From positions 3,813,751-3,877,750 of the forward strand of contig NC_084810.1 in the NCBI RefSeq assembly GCF_963583255.1: a DNA stretch of 64,000 nt, given 5' to 3'. Shown piece after piece: positions 32,444 to 43,726 of the stretch. Numbering within the stretch: the first letter of the stretch is position 1; every line of letters begins with the position of its first letter. The notes beneath the pieces were generated by a model that was given only the letters and a program-made list of their open reading frames with translations, was not told where the DNA came from and did not search any database. The translations under genes and the position numbers were made by a program. Source of the DNA: Pyrus communis. Lineage: Eukaryota > Streptophyta > Magnoliopsida > Rosales > Rosaceae.

Positions 32444-34420
32444 CACTACAAGAAAACAGTTCATTTACCACAGATATTATGTGCCCGTTATAAAAAATGA
32501 ACATATTTATCATAGGCTTAGTCAGTACGTTGTGGATAACAATATTTTACAACGGCCAAGTAGTAGCTCATTATGATAAAACAACTTATTACCACGAACT
32601 TACTCAGCACGTTGTGAAAGTATTAAAGCACCACGTACATTGGCCGTGCTCAATATTGTTAGTAGCCACACTGCATTTTTTTATCTACCACAGACATTAA
32701 ACGTGATGCAGTTACACATTATTTTAAAAGTTTCTAAAGGCGGGACTAGAAATTTTCCCAAATTTTCAAATCTTTAAATTTTCACAATATTCCGTCACTT
32801 CCCAAAATTGAAGTGAAATCATTCCTCAAATCTTTTTCACTTCCTTTTTATTCTCTTCCACCAACGCCAACTTCAAAACTTCCCAACCGTTCTTAGTTAG
32901 CCATCTATAGATTTTTGTTCACCTTCTCCCTCTCATTGACTCCATCTTCTTCCCTTTCATGGTTATTTTGAGAAGCCAAACAGGTATTTATATAAGGCTC
33001 TCTCTCTCTCTCTCTCTCTTAACTAACCAAAATTTTTAATTCTGAAATCTAAATTTCTTTTATTCAAACTCCCTAATTTATTAGAAATTCACTCTAGGTT
33101 TTGGTATTTATTCTTCAAAATTTAGGGTTTACAATTTTTTTCTTTTCAAGTGCTTTGCACAATATTTGGTTGATAAAAGTCTTTTCTCTTGCAGGCAATT
33201 AAGAGCAGAAACCAAACTAGAGCGGTGCTACTCTTGGAGAGATTTGGTAGCAATTTTGTTTGCTTCGATTATTTATTTATTTATTTTTGTAGAGATGATA
33301 GGATTAACTTGTTAATTAATATATAAATATTTTATTGGGATATTCAATACTTGGAATTTTATTACTTAGATTACGATTGATTGTATTTTGAGTAATTGAC
33401 TTGGTGGTTTTGAATTTTTCTGTTGATAGTATCCTTGAGACATGAGTTTGATTCTAAGCTTTATAATTTTCCTTCTTTATCTCATAGGTGGTTGGTGATT
33501 CTAATATATGAAGGGTCATAACTCAAATATCAACTACTACATTTACATTACAAGTACCTGTAAATTTAAAGTGTGTATTGGCTTGTTGGAGATGTGTGTC
33601 TTCTTGAAGAGATGAATGCATAGAAGGCAAATATAATTGGGGCACCAAGTTTGGAATCCTACTTAAGTTTTGTTTTAAAGTATGAAACAAAGTATATACA
33701 TGCTTGGTACAAAAATGTAGCATAATTCACTGGCTTGGTATCTAAACTACATATTAATGAAACGCACTTTGTCAACCAAAAGAGGGTAAAAATACAATTT
33801 TGTTTTCTATCACAACAAAAAAGTTAAGGACAGTAACGTAATTTCACAAAACAAAATTTTGTAGTTTTTTTTTCCTAAACCTCACCTACAGGTAATTGTA
33901 TCATGTCTAATTTAAAAAAAAATAAAATATTAAACAAATAAACTTCTCTCCCTCTCTCCCCACGCCCACTTCTCTCTCTCCTTTAATTTTAATAACAAAA
34001 CTAAAATATTTCACACACACTTTGTATGTGGGCATGTACTAGTTTCTTACTATTACTACTAATTGGTTACGTAGCTTGCTTTAGTGTAATATTTGAATCT
34101 GTGAATTTTATGAAGTAAATGTGCAATTTTGTTTATAAAAAATATTTTATATTTATTATAATTTATTATTTTTGAAATTTTTCTTATAACGGGCATGGTA
34201 TGTGGTTAATATGTAACTCACAACGGCCATAACATGTGGTGTTAGATTTTAATATATCACGTGCACAATTTGTGATTACATCGCATTTGACAACAGGCAT
34301 TGCCCATGATAAAAACTGAAGTTTTTATCAGATCTAAATTACTAACGGGCATTATGTCCATGGTGAAGTGTAATCTACCACGGTCATTGACCATGATAGA
34401 TGAGCTCTTGTTTACTAATG
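32444..34420. mobile_element. CACTA transposon, non-autonomous (element 2)
   Basis: The left end CACTACAAGAAAACAG is a good CACTA terminus. The right end GAGCTCTTGTTTACTAATG is a degenerate inverse. Both sides are flanked by CTT (32441-32443 and 34421-34423). Subterminal motifs such as AACGGGCAT, ACCACGG and GTGCCCGTT recur near both ends. The interior includes a UTR-like segment with a CT repeat (32997-33020), a GTATTT donor and a TTGCAG acceptor near 33195, suggesting captured genic DNA. A Helitron-like insert sits within. Right boundary less certain than left. Confidence 0.65.
33741..34042 (+). mobile_element. Helitron-like insert, copy 1
   Basis: About 300 bp shared with 41719-42024. Both begin TCTAAA, and both contain a run from TTAACGTAATTT-type sequence, CACCTACA and CT-rich tracts to ACACATTTTGT/ACACACTTTGT. 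Both end CTAG followed by T. TC...CTRR ends with a short hairpin before the 3' end, and insertion before T, fit Helitrons. Nested in CACTA element 2. Confidence 0.5.
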
Positions 34421-34423
34421 CTT

Positions 34424-35100
34424 GCTCTCCAAACACCAGAAAACCTTTTGCCAAAAAATCCTATATCGAGGTTTCATCGCCACCGCATGTCCCGTACTCC
34501 CCATTGGGGCCTGTTGGAGATCCCCCTATCTCCCCTCTGTCTCATTCCCACCCCGCAACTCTTTGCTTCTTCCCTCATTCTCTCCCTCCGCCCTCTTTAT
34601 CCCTCCTAGCTCACCATATACCTACTTCTTCCTCCCCTATCTCACCGTCCCTTTGTCCTCTTCCCACCTATCACCTTTGTGCTTTTCTCTTTTCCTCGCT
34701 GCCCCTCCACCTTTTTCCATGATCTCTTCTCTTTCTTTTCAGTTCAGTTTATTTTCAGCTTTTCTTAAATTATCCAAATCCGCCTTCCTTCTCCGATCTC
34801 TTCCTTTCTCCCCACCGTTTTGTGAGCCACTTTCAGTAGTCGTTAGTGGGTTAGATCTACCCCTTGGCTCAATACCACGGTGGCTGCTTCGTGCAGCCAG
34901 ATCGGTTATGACACATCTGGACGATTTTCGACAAACATGTCGGGCCAGGCAAAAGATATGCCGCTTGCAACACCTTGGGTGGTGAGGTCTGTTGGTTTAC
35001 GCCCATTTGGTGTTCACTAAGGGATGCTTCCAACGCTTTCTTCAACATGTTATGTGGCTACGCTGCCTCGTACCACCAAAGCTGACGGTCAAGCCGTATT
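34424..35100. other. Unclassified GC-richer DNA, left of the young Copia insertion
   Basis: A pyrimidine-rich block (34490-34740) is followed by mixed sequence that resumes at 40345 beyond the Copia element. Overlapping plus ORFs (34300-34985) are mostly Ser/Pro/Leu/Phe from CT-rich DNA and are not credible proteins. The host sequence is possibly a repeat of unknown class. Confidence 0.35.
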
Positions 35101-35702
35101 TGTTGGAAATTCAAATTAAAAGTTATGTGATATGTCCATGTGATGCTAACCTTTCTTTACAGATTGTTTCCAGCCAAATATAATCATCATTGCTCCTTCA
35201 TTATTCAGCCAAATGGTGATGAAAGACAGCAAGTGTGCTGCCATGTGATGTGCTAGCAGGAAGACAGCAGTGTGCCTCCATATGCTAGCCGAAAGGAAGG
35301 TATTACAACCTGCCATGATGCAATGCATGTGTATGCCAACTATCAAAGTTGCTGCATGTGTTTGAAAGGGTGTAAAGATGTGGAACACCATCATTCATTA
35401 TATGTATTGTTGGATTGTTTATTTTTTCAGTTTTTGTATAAATAGGCCATCTTGCTAAGCCTTAGAGTATATCATCCAAATCCCATCTGATTTGTCATTC
35501 AATTCTAGAAGTGTATTTGCAATCTGTTTTTAATATCAAAGTGCCTTGTTTGCCAAAGCTTGTAGCTTCCCTCATTTCTCTATTTCTTTGTCCAATTTTA
35601 TTGAGAGTGAAAGTAAGAGGTGTGATAGAGTTTGTAAACTTATCACCCACATATTTTGGTATTGAGTTAGTAAACTTATCACCCACACTGCTGCACCTGC
35701 CA
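35101..35702 (+). repeat. 5' LTR of young Copia
   Basis: Matches the 3' LTR from 35101 to 35677. After TAGTAAACTT the two part: here ATCACCCACACTGCTGCACC and on to about 35702, in the 3' LTR TCGAATACCAACA. The right boundary is therefore approximate. Confidence 0.8.
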
Positions 35703-35705
35703 GAA

Positions 35706-35717
35706 TGGTATCAGCAG
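35706..35717 (+). other. Primer-binding site, initiator tRNA-Met type
   Basis: TGGTATCAGCAG lies just after the 5' LTR. It matches the common plant Copia site TGGTATCAGAGC in its first nine bases. Confidence 0.75.
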
Positions 35718-35719
35718 TT

Positions 35720-38700
35720 ATGGCGTCCAACTTAGTGCAACTCCAAGTTCCCACATTGAAGAAAGAAAATTATGAAAGATGGTGCATCCAATTCAAAGCA
35801 TTGTTTGGATCACAGGAGCTATGGGAAGTTGTCAGTAGTGGGTATGTTGTACCCACTGCCGAGCAAGAAGCCGTTTATACTGCGGATCAAAGGAACACTC
35901 TCAAGGACTTACGAAAGAAGGACCAAAAGGCGCTGTATCTTCTATACCAAGGTTTGGAAGATTCAACGTTTGAGAAGGTTGCAGAATCAACAACGAGCAA
36001 GCAAGTATGGGATACACTCAGTACAATCTACAAAGGAGTAGATCGAGTCAAGAAAGTAAGGTTACAGTCACTTCGAGCAGATTTTGAAACTGCTCATATG
36101 AATGAAGGGGAGTGCATCTCCGACTATCACTCAAGGCTCATTGTGATAGTAAATCAGATGAGGAGAAATGGCGAGAGACTCGATGAAGTACGAGTTGTGG
36201 AGAAGATACTCCGGTCACTCACATCTAAGTTTGAGCATGTGGTGACTGCCATTGAGGAATCCAAGGATTTGGAGGTGATGAGCGCAGAGGAGCTACTAGG
36301 ATCCCTCCTAGTTCACGAGCAACGCATTCAGAAGAATGCAAACCCCACAACGCTAGAGCAAGCTTTGGAGTCAAAGTTGAATATTGACAAACCAAATGGA
36401 GGTCGTGGGCAGTGGAACTCACGTCGTGGGAGTTCATCTAACCGTAGCCGAGGACGAGCTCGAGGAAGAGGTCGAGGCTATGCACAAAATCGAGGTCAGT
36501 CTCAGGAGTGGAGATCTACTCGAGGAAATGCGCATATCCAGTGTCACAACTGTAAGCAATATGGACATTATGCCAATGAATGTTCACATAAAAATGGTGA
36601 GCATGTCAACATGGCAGAATCAAGTGGAAATACTGATGAAGAACTTACAGTCTTGCTAGCACACCATGATTCCAGTAGCCAACAAGATGTTTGGTATTTG
36701 GACTCTGGTGCAAGCAATCACATGTGTGGAAAGAAGGAGTTTTTTGCCGAACTCAAAGATGGGGCCCATGGATCTGTAAGTCTTGGTGACTCCTCAAAGT
36801 TGCCAGTTGAAGGCAAAGGGAAGATCAAGATTATCCAGAAGGATGGTAAAGAAGAATACATCTTCGATACCTACTACATACCAGGTATGAAGAGCAACAT
36901 TCTAAGCATTGGTCAACTGCTCCAGAAAGGGTACATTATACATATGGAGAACATGCTTCTCACTCTCAGGAATGCAAGGAGAAAGCTTATTGCACGTGTT
37001 CGAATGTTAAAGAACCGGATGTTTCCGTTGAATTTGAACACAAAGATTGGAAGCTGCAACATCGGTGTAATGGAAGATGAGTCATGGAAATGGCATCTTC
37101 GATTTGGCCATCTTCATTTCAATGGCCTAAAGTTGCTGTCAAGTGGAGGAATGGTTCGTGGTCTACCCCAAATTGAAGCCACACGCCAAGTATGTGAAGG
37201 TTGTATGCTTGGCAAGCAAGCACGACTATCGTTCCCTGTTGGTGATACATGGAGAGCAAAGGCACCACTGCAGTTGGTGCACACAGATATATGTGGTCCA
37301 TTGGATCCCATTTCTTATGGAGGTAATAGGTATTTTATTACCTTCATTGATGATTTCAGTAGAAAGACTTGGGTCTATTTTCTCAAGGAGAAGTCAGTTG
37401 CCCTAAAAATTTTCAAGGAGTTCAAGGCACTCACAGAGGCTGAAAGTAACCACAAGCTTATGGCTGTGAGATCAGATAGAGGTGGATAGTACACCTCCAA
37501 TGTTTTCCAAGCATACTGCAAGGAGCAAGGAATTAGGCATCAACTTACTGCTGCCTATACCCCACAACAAAATGGGATAGTCGAAAGAAAGAATCGAACT
37601 ATCCTTGACATGACAAGGTCCATGCTTAAGGAGAAGAATTTGCCAAAAGAGTTATGGGCAGAAGCTGTAGCTTGTTCGATTTATTTGTTGAATCGATGTC
37701 CAACAAAGAGTGTCAAGAGGATGACACCACAAGAGGCTTGAAGTGGGTACAAGTCGAATGTTGCACACCTAAGAGTTTTTGGGTGTCTTGCATATGCTCA
37801 AGTTCCAGAAGCCAAGAGGAGGAAACTTGATGATAGAGGTGAGAAGTGTGTGTTTGTGGGCTATAGTGAAGAGTCCAAGGCATACAAGCTCTACAACCCA
37901 CTAACTGGCAAACTAGTGGTTAGTAGAGATGTCATCTTCAGTGAGGAAGAGGCATGGAAGTGGAACAACAAAGAAGTCAGTAAAGAGAAGATCGTTTCCA
38001 CTGATTTTGAAGAACCAGAAGTTGTACCACATGTTGAGCAACAGTCTGCTCAAACAATCACAACAACTCCAGTGCACAGAATTGCAAGGAGTGGTCCTAC
38101 ATCTAGTGAGGAAAGCAGCTCCTCAACTCCAGTGAGGTTAAGAAGTCTCACCGAGATATATGGATAAGAAGAAGAAGAAGAAACCAACCTTTTCTGCTTG
38201 TATCCAGACCACGAGCCTCTCTCATTCAATGAAGTTGTGGAAGAAAATCGTTGAAGAATAGCTATGGAGGAAGAAATCCATGCTATCGAGAAAAATGACA
38301 CTTGGAAGTTGACAAAGCTTCCACCAAATCAGAAGGCTATTGGTGTTAAGTGGGTGTACAAGATCAAACGCACTGCAGATGGGAGTGTAGATCGGTACAA
38401 ATCAAGGCTTGTAGCAAAGGGCTACAAACAGAAGTATGGAGTGGACTATGATGAAGTCTATGCTCCAGTTGCAAGACTTGACACGGTAAGATTACTAATC
38501 TCTCTTGCCGCTCAGCATAAATGGAAAATTTATCAATTAGATGTCAAGTCAGCCTTCCTTAATGGAGTTCTTGAGGAAGAAGTGTATGTGGAACAACCAG
38601 AAGGCTTCCAAGTACAAGGAGAAGAAGAAAAGGTGTATCGTTTGAAGAAGGCTTTGTATGGCCTCAAGCAAGCACCACGAGCTTCGAACTCAAGGATTGA

Positions 38701-39742
38701 CAACTACCTTCACCAAAATGGATTTCAGAAATGTCCATACGAGCATTCAGTTTACATGAAGAATGGTGCAAAAGGGGAGTTCTTAATTATTTGTCTCTAT
38801 GTAGATGACTTGTTGTTTACAGGAAACAATGAAGCAATGTTCTGTGAGTTCAAGCAATCCATGTTCAGTGAATTCGAGATGACTGACAATGGATTAATGT
38901 CATACTTTCTTGGCATAGAAGTGAAGCAAGGAAGTGATGGTATCTACATTTCTCAACAAAAGTACATGAGAGATATATTGGAGAAATTCAATATGGATAA
39001 GTGCAATATTGTAAACACTCCAGTTGCAACTGGATTGAAGCTGTCTAAGGAAGGAGAAGGTGAGTTTGTAAACTCAACCGTGTACAAAAGCTTGGTTGGA
39101 AGTCTAAGGTACCTTACAATCACAAGACCTGATATAGTTTATGGTGTTGGACTCGTGAGTCGATACATGGAAACACCAAGGGAGTCTCATTGGCTGGCTG
39201 CCAAGAGAATTTTGAGGTACATAAGAGGTACTCTAAACTATGGTCTAGTTTATAATTTTGGTGAAGATGCAAGATTATTTGGTTATTCAGATAGTGATTG
39301 GGGAGGTGACCAAGATGAAAGGAAAAGCACAACTGGCTATGTGTTTTTTCTAGGATCAATAACTTTCTCATGGACTTCAAAGAAGCAATCAATTGTTGCT
39401 TTGTCATCGTGTGAAGCCGAGTACGTTGTTGTAGCCTCAACCGTGTGTGAGGCAATTTGGTTAAGAAATCTGTTGAAGTCAGTGTGTCATCCACAAGCGG
39501 AATCGACTGTGATTCATGTGGATAACATGTCTGCAATCAAGCTTGCAAAGAATCCTGTTCAACATGGAAGGAGCAAGCACATTGATACCAGGTTCCATTT
39601 TCTAAGGGACCATGTGAAGCAAAAGACAATTGAGCTTGTCTATTGTCACACGAAGGAACAAGTGGCAGACATCTTCACTAAGCCATTACCAGTTGAATCA
39701 TTCCGGCTGTTACGTGAAATGCTAGGCATGAAGGCGTTTTAA
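35720..39742 (+). pseudogene. Copia gag-pol polyprotein with four nonsense codons
   Basis: One frame of 1340 codons; ATG 35720 (MASNLVQLQVP) is the usual Copia start, while ATG 35705 overlaps the primer site. Domains in order: UBN2-type gag (residues ~1-240), an Arg/Gly-rich linker, CCHC knuckle CHNCKQYGHYANEC (~275), protease WYLDSGASNHMC (~325), integrase HHCC and core (HTDICGPLD, FIDDFSRKTW, VERKNRT), RT ([29 protein letters not shown] ~1027) and RNase H ([27 protein letters not shown]) ending [10 protein letters not shown]. Stops: TAG 37487, TGA 37739, TAA 38165 and TGA 38252; the two TGAs probably replace Trp TGG codons. There are no frameshifts. The protein is inactive as read; the element probably used proteins from relatives. 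Confidence 0.93.
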
Positions 39743-39754
39743 TTTGAGGGGGCA

Positions 39755-40344
39755 TGTTGGAAATTCAAATTAAAAGTTATGTGATCTGTCCATGTGATGC
39801 TAACCTTTCTTTACAGATTGTTTCCAGCCAAATATAATCATCATTGCTCCTTCATTATTCAGCCAAATGGTGATGAAAGACAGCAAGTGTGCTGCCATGT
39901 GATGTGCTAGCAGGAAGACAGCAGTGTGCCTCCATATGCTAGCCGAAAGGAAGGTATTACAACCTGCCATGATGCAATGCATGTGTATGCCAACTATCAA
40001 AGTTGCTGCATGTGTTTGAAAGGGTGTAAAGATGTGGAACACCATCATTCATTATATGTATTGTTGGATTGTTTATTTTTTCAGTTTTTGTATAAATAGG
40101 CCATCTTGCTAAGCCTTAGAGTATATCATCCAAATCCCATCTGATTTGTCATTCAATTCTAGAAGTGTATTTGCAATCTGTTTTTAATATCAAAGTGCCT
40201 TGTTTGCCAAAGCTTGTAGCTTCCCTCATTTCTCTATTTCTTTGTCCAATTTTATTGAGAGTGAAAGTAAGAGGTGTGATAGAGTTTGTAAACTTATCAC
40301 CCACATATTTTGGTATTGAGTTAGTAAACTTTCGAATACCAACA
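39755..40344 (+). repeat. 3' LTR of young Copia
   Basis: 590 bp beginning TGTTGGAAATTC and ending GAATACCAACA, giving perfect short inverted ends TGTTGG/CCAACA and directly abutting the GTATT duplication. It carries a TATA-like TATAAATAGG (40091-40100). Confidence 0.93.
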
Positions 40345-40349
40345 GTATT

Positions 40350-41687
40350 AGGGACCGAGTTCGATGGCCATGCCACTCTGGGCGACAAGATTGGTTAATT
40401 CCGCTGCATTAGGTATTCCGACATGGCTGCTCCGCCGCCATGTGAACCCTGATCAAGTGGATGACCGCCTTAGGTGACTGGACCTGACGGATGCGCTGCC
40501 CTATGCAATGGGATGTGGCGTTTTGTGCCTCCTTGAGCGACCAGATCCATCGATCCGCTGCCTTAGGCATTCAGACATTTTTAGAGCAGTATTTATTTTT
40601 GGCGGATGCTGAATCTTTCTAGTATAGGTGCAGTCCTCACAAGGAGACGAGTGGATTGGTGGTACTTTCTCGGATTAGGTAGTTTTTTAGTTTTAGGTTG
40701 TATTTTGTTTGTGTTGTGTTGTGCCGCTTAGCTAGGTTATGTCGCTCTGGCGAGTTTGTTGTAGCTTCGCAGTTTTAGTGGTGGTTTGATGTGGCCTCAC
40801 TTTTAGCCGTGGTGTTGTGTGTACTTTCGGTGCTAGATTTGTCGTCTCTATCATCTTTTATAAATTTGCACTTGCATTTTGTGTAGCGGTTTAACGTATT
40901 TGTTGGTTGTGCATCTTAATGTATATATTGCTCGTTTGAAGTATTGCTGATTTGATGTATGACATAGTATCCATTCCACATTAACAACTTTGCAAACTAA
41001 GAATAATGCAATTTATCAACTACAAGAATCAACTGTGAACAAATATTCTTTGTTTAGGTTTAGCAGTCCAAAACTATGAGTTTCTTTTTCTTTTTCATTC
41101 CAACCGATATTGAATAAAAGAAAACCGAAGACACGACCTAGATGAAGAATATTCTTCGCTAGCTACTTGAGGAGAGTTACAAGCCCTCTAATTATATGAA
41201 ATGAATTTTTACATATGAATCGTATATTTTAAGCTTAATTGGATTAATAGTCTTTGTGGTGATAAGATAGTTAGAAGACAGCCTGTGGTAAAAAAAAAGA
41301 GAAAAAATATATATATTTTTTAAGCCTTTGTGGTAAAATCTGTTAGATTTACACCCAAAGTTGTAGATTTCATCAACTCTTCATTAATTGTTAGTACATA
41401 AGGCTCACATATGAGACTAAAAAAATAAAGTTAGCCTTACATGCAAGCCACACTTGCTAACAATTAATGAAGAGTTTCGTTTTAACTTAATATGTTTGGC
41501 TCAAGTGCTAATAATTAACAGAGAATTGACGAAATATTCAATTTTGGGCATAAATCCTTATAGACTTCACCACAGGACCTTAAAACCTTTTTTTTTTATT
41601 TTTTTATTTTACCGTATGGACTATCTTCCAACCACTCTATCACCACTGTGACTAATAATCCAATTAGGCCTTTATCTTATCTACACC

Positions 41688-41718
<31 letters not shown>
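40350..41718. other. Unclassified DNA right of the Copia insertion
   Basis: 40350-40980 continues the interrupted sequence from 34424-35100: GC-richer, with repeated TGCCGCTT/CTTAGG-type phrases and no sustained frame. 41000-41690 is AT-rich. An AT dinucleotide repeat occupies about 41691-41718. No gene seen. Confidence 0.4.
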
Positions 41719-42024
41719 TCTAAAATCCCAAATTTGCCCTTATTTAAACATATTAATAGAATCTTTTTTGTTAACCAAATGATGATGAAAAGACTATTTA
41801 GTCTTTTACCACAATAAAAAAGTTAAGAGCATTAACGTAATTTTACAAAACGAAATTTAGCTTTTGTTTAAGCATCACCTACAAGTGATTTTAACATCTC
41901 TAATTTTTAAAAAAAATTATATCTCTCTTCCTACTCCCACATTCTCTCTCTCTCTTCCTCTATCCTTCAATTTTGAAAACGAAAATAAAACATTTCACAC
42001 ATTTTGTGTATGGTCATATACTAG
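41719..42024 (+). mobile_element. Helitron-like insert, copy 2
   Basis: Shares end-to-end similarity with 33741-34042, begins TCTAAAATCCC after an (AT)n tract and ends CTAG before T. The hairpin-like ACACATTTTGTGTATGG lies just before the end. No Rep/helicase is present. Confidence 0.5.
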
Positions 42025-43020
42025 TGCTAATAAAAAAATTAAAAAAAATTAAACCATCCAGTCTCCATCAACCACAATCGAAAATACACGGACACGCTAC
42101 CTAGTTAAACCACGACAGAATGCATTACGCTTAAACTAGGGTTAACAATGCTGCATGCATTTACTGCAGTACGTAGTTCATATTCATTGTTGTGTTTGTT
42201 CTTAATATGTATACAAATGTATTCTTAAAGCTTTCAACCCAATGACTAAACATCCAAAATTAACAAATTGGGTGACCAACAAGAATAGTAAAATTTAAAA
42301 AAGGAAATACAAATTGGATGGAGGAAATAGAAAAGGAGGATAACAATGTAATTGAGAAAGAAAAGGAGCCAGAGAGCAATAGTTCATTGGAAGTTGGAAC
42401 GTTCACAGCTTCCAGGTGCTTAATTATACGTCATTTTGTGAAGGGTAAATTTGTTAATAACATTTTTATTAAAAGATGAGTGAAAATAAGACATTAAAGT
42501 GGAGATATCCGTTCTTATTTTTGAATTAGTGTACATTACATATGGCGCGGAGTTACCTTGATTTTGTGTTCATAGTTCTGCGAGCATAGGTCTCCTACTG
42601 ATATTATGTGGATGTTGTTCCAACTAATCCAATTTGTTGGAGACATTTTCTGCTGGTGGTTTAGACTAAGTTGTAGCATTTGGAAAGGACTACGGAAGAA
42701 ATGGTCGAAAGCTTTGCCCCACGGTTGGCGCTCACTGCACGAAATGGTCGAAAGCTTTGTAACCAATCAATAGTGGGTTGAAGTCCCCCGAGTTGCATAT
42801 TTTGTTCGAAGATAGTTCAGAATTTGTTTATGGATTGACACTTGAGGATAGGTCATTTATGTTGTGCGGAACATTCTTTTCCCTTCAGCTGGAGTGCATT
42901 CCCGACAAAATTTTATCGAGGCCCAGTATGCACACTATCCTCAATTTGTTTGTATTCTGAATTTGCTTGCAAAAATTTATCGTATTTCTCTCAAAAAAAT
43001 AAATAAATAAATAAATAAAC
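42025..43020 (+). repeat. Intergenic; possible retrosequence with (AAAT)n tail
   Basis: From about 42540 the DNA becomes transcript-like, with a 28-bp direct repeat (GAAATGGTCGAAAGCTTTG twice, near 42698 and 42743), and ends in A-rich (AAAT)n at 42993-43019. This resembles a retroposed 3' end. No domain is recognised, and the short ORFs on both strands are not convincing. Confidence 0.3.
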
Positions 43021-43560
43021 AATTAACCTTCCGACATAACCTTTGTGATTTGGACAGATGGTCTCGGATAAGATGAGGAAAATCGTTATAATATGTGCAA
43101 CTAGACCGTTCTTAGAAGTACAAAATAGTAACTATCAACTCCCAAACAAATAAATAAGGAGAATCAAACAGGTACAATGTAATATAAAATGTTTGCTTCT
43201 AGATGTGTAAATTATATAATATACAAAGTTATATAAATCCGCATATTTGAGAATACATTATCATAAAAATAATGCTAAAGACAACGAATTTTTAAATTAT
43301 ATTTATTTTGTAAATCATGTGATGTTGATAATTGAATTATTACTTAAGTCTTAATTAAACGAAATTTAGTAAACCATGTATGTTAGAATAATTAACATGC
43401 TTATTTTCTGTTAATAACATGTAATTTAATTTATTAATTTAATTTTAAAATTTAGTATCCCAGCGTTATCCTTATCATAATATACCATTATCTTATAAAT
43501 CCAACACGATCATTACCGCTTTATACAAAGTGCAGCTGTGCAGGGTAGGGCTGATCAACA

Positions 43561-43667
43561 TTGGCGTCTAAGCAGTCGGTGCACGCAATGATGAATGATG
43601 GCTATATGTTAGTAATATTTATCAAAGACCAGATCTGAGAAATGATCCCAATCCAAATTATAAATAG
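43561..43667 (+). promoter_or_regulatory. Promoter of EP1 copy 5
   Basis: TTGGCGTCTAA, GGTGCAC, AATATTTAT and TATAAATAG (43659-43667) recur in the order seen before copy 4. The TATA box lies about 60 bp before the ATG. Confidence 0.65.
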
Positions 43668-43726
43668 AGGGACTACTAAGTTCTTTAGATCAAACTTGAA
43701 CAAGATTTCTACTACATAATTTAACT

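Larger units (their letters stand above)
35101..40344 (+). mobile_element. Young Ty1/Copia retrotransposon
   Basis: 5244 bp, bounded by TGTTGG...CCAACA with five-base target duplications GTATT (35096-35100 and 40345-40349). The LTRs differ at one position over 576 comparable bases (A/C at 35132 versus 39786) without indels, so insertion was recent. It contains a primer site at 35706, one long gag-pol frame and a purine run (TTTGAGGGGGCA) before the 3' LTR. The coding frame has four in-frame stops, so this copy could not have moved on its own proteins. Confidence 0.95.

Noticed and set aside
34300..34985. Overlapping plus-strand ORFs of up to 187 codons
   Set aside because: They translate CT-rich low-complexity DNA into Ser/Pro/Leu/Phe runs, overlap in several frames, and show no domain.
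35146..35394. 82-codon minus ORF present identically at 39800-40048
   Set aside because: It lies in the LTR of the young Copia, so its duplication just reflects the two LTRs; no domain.
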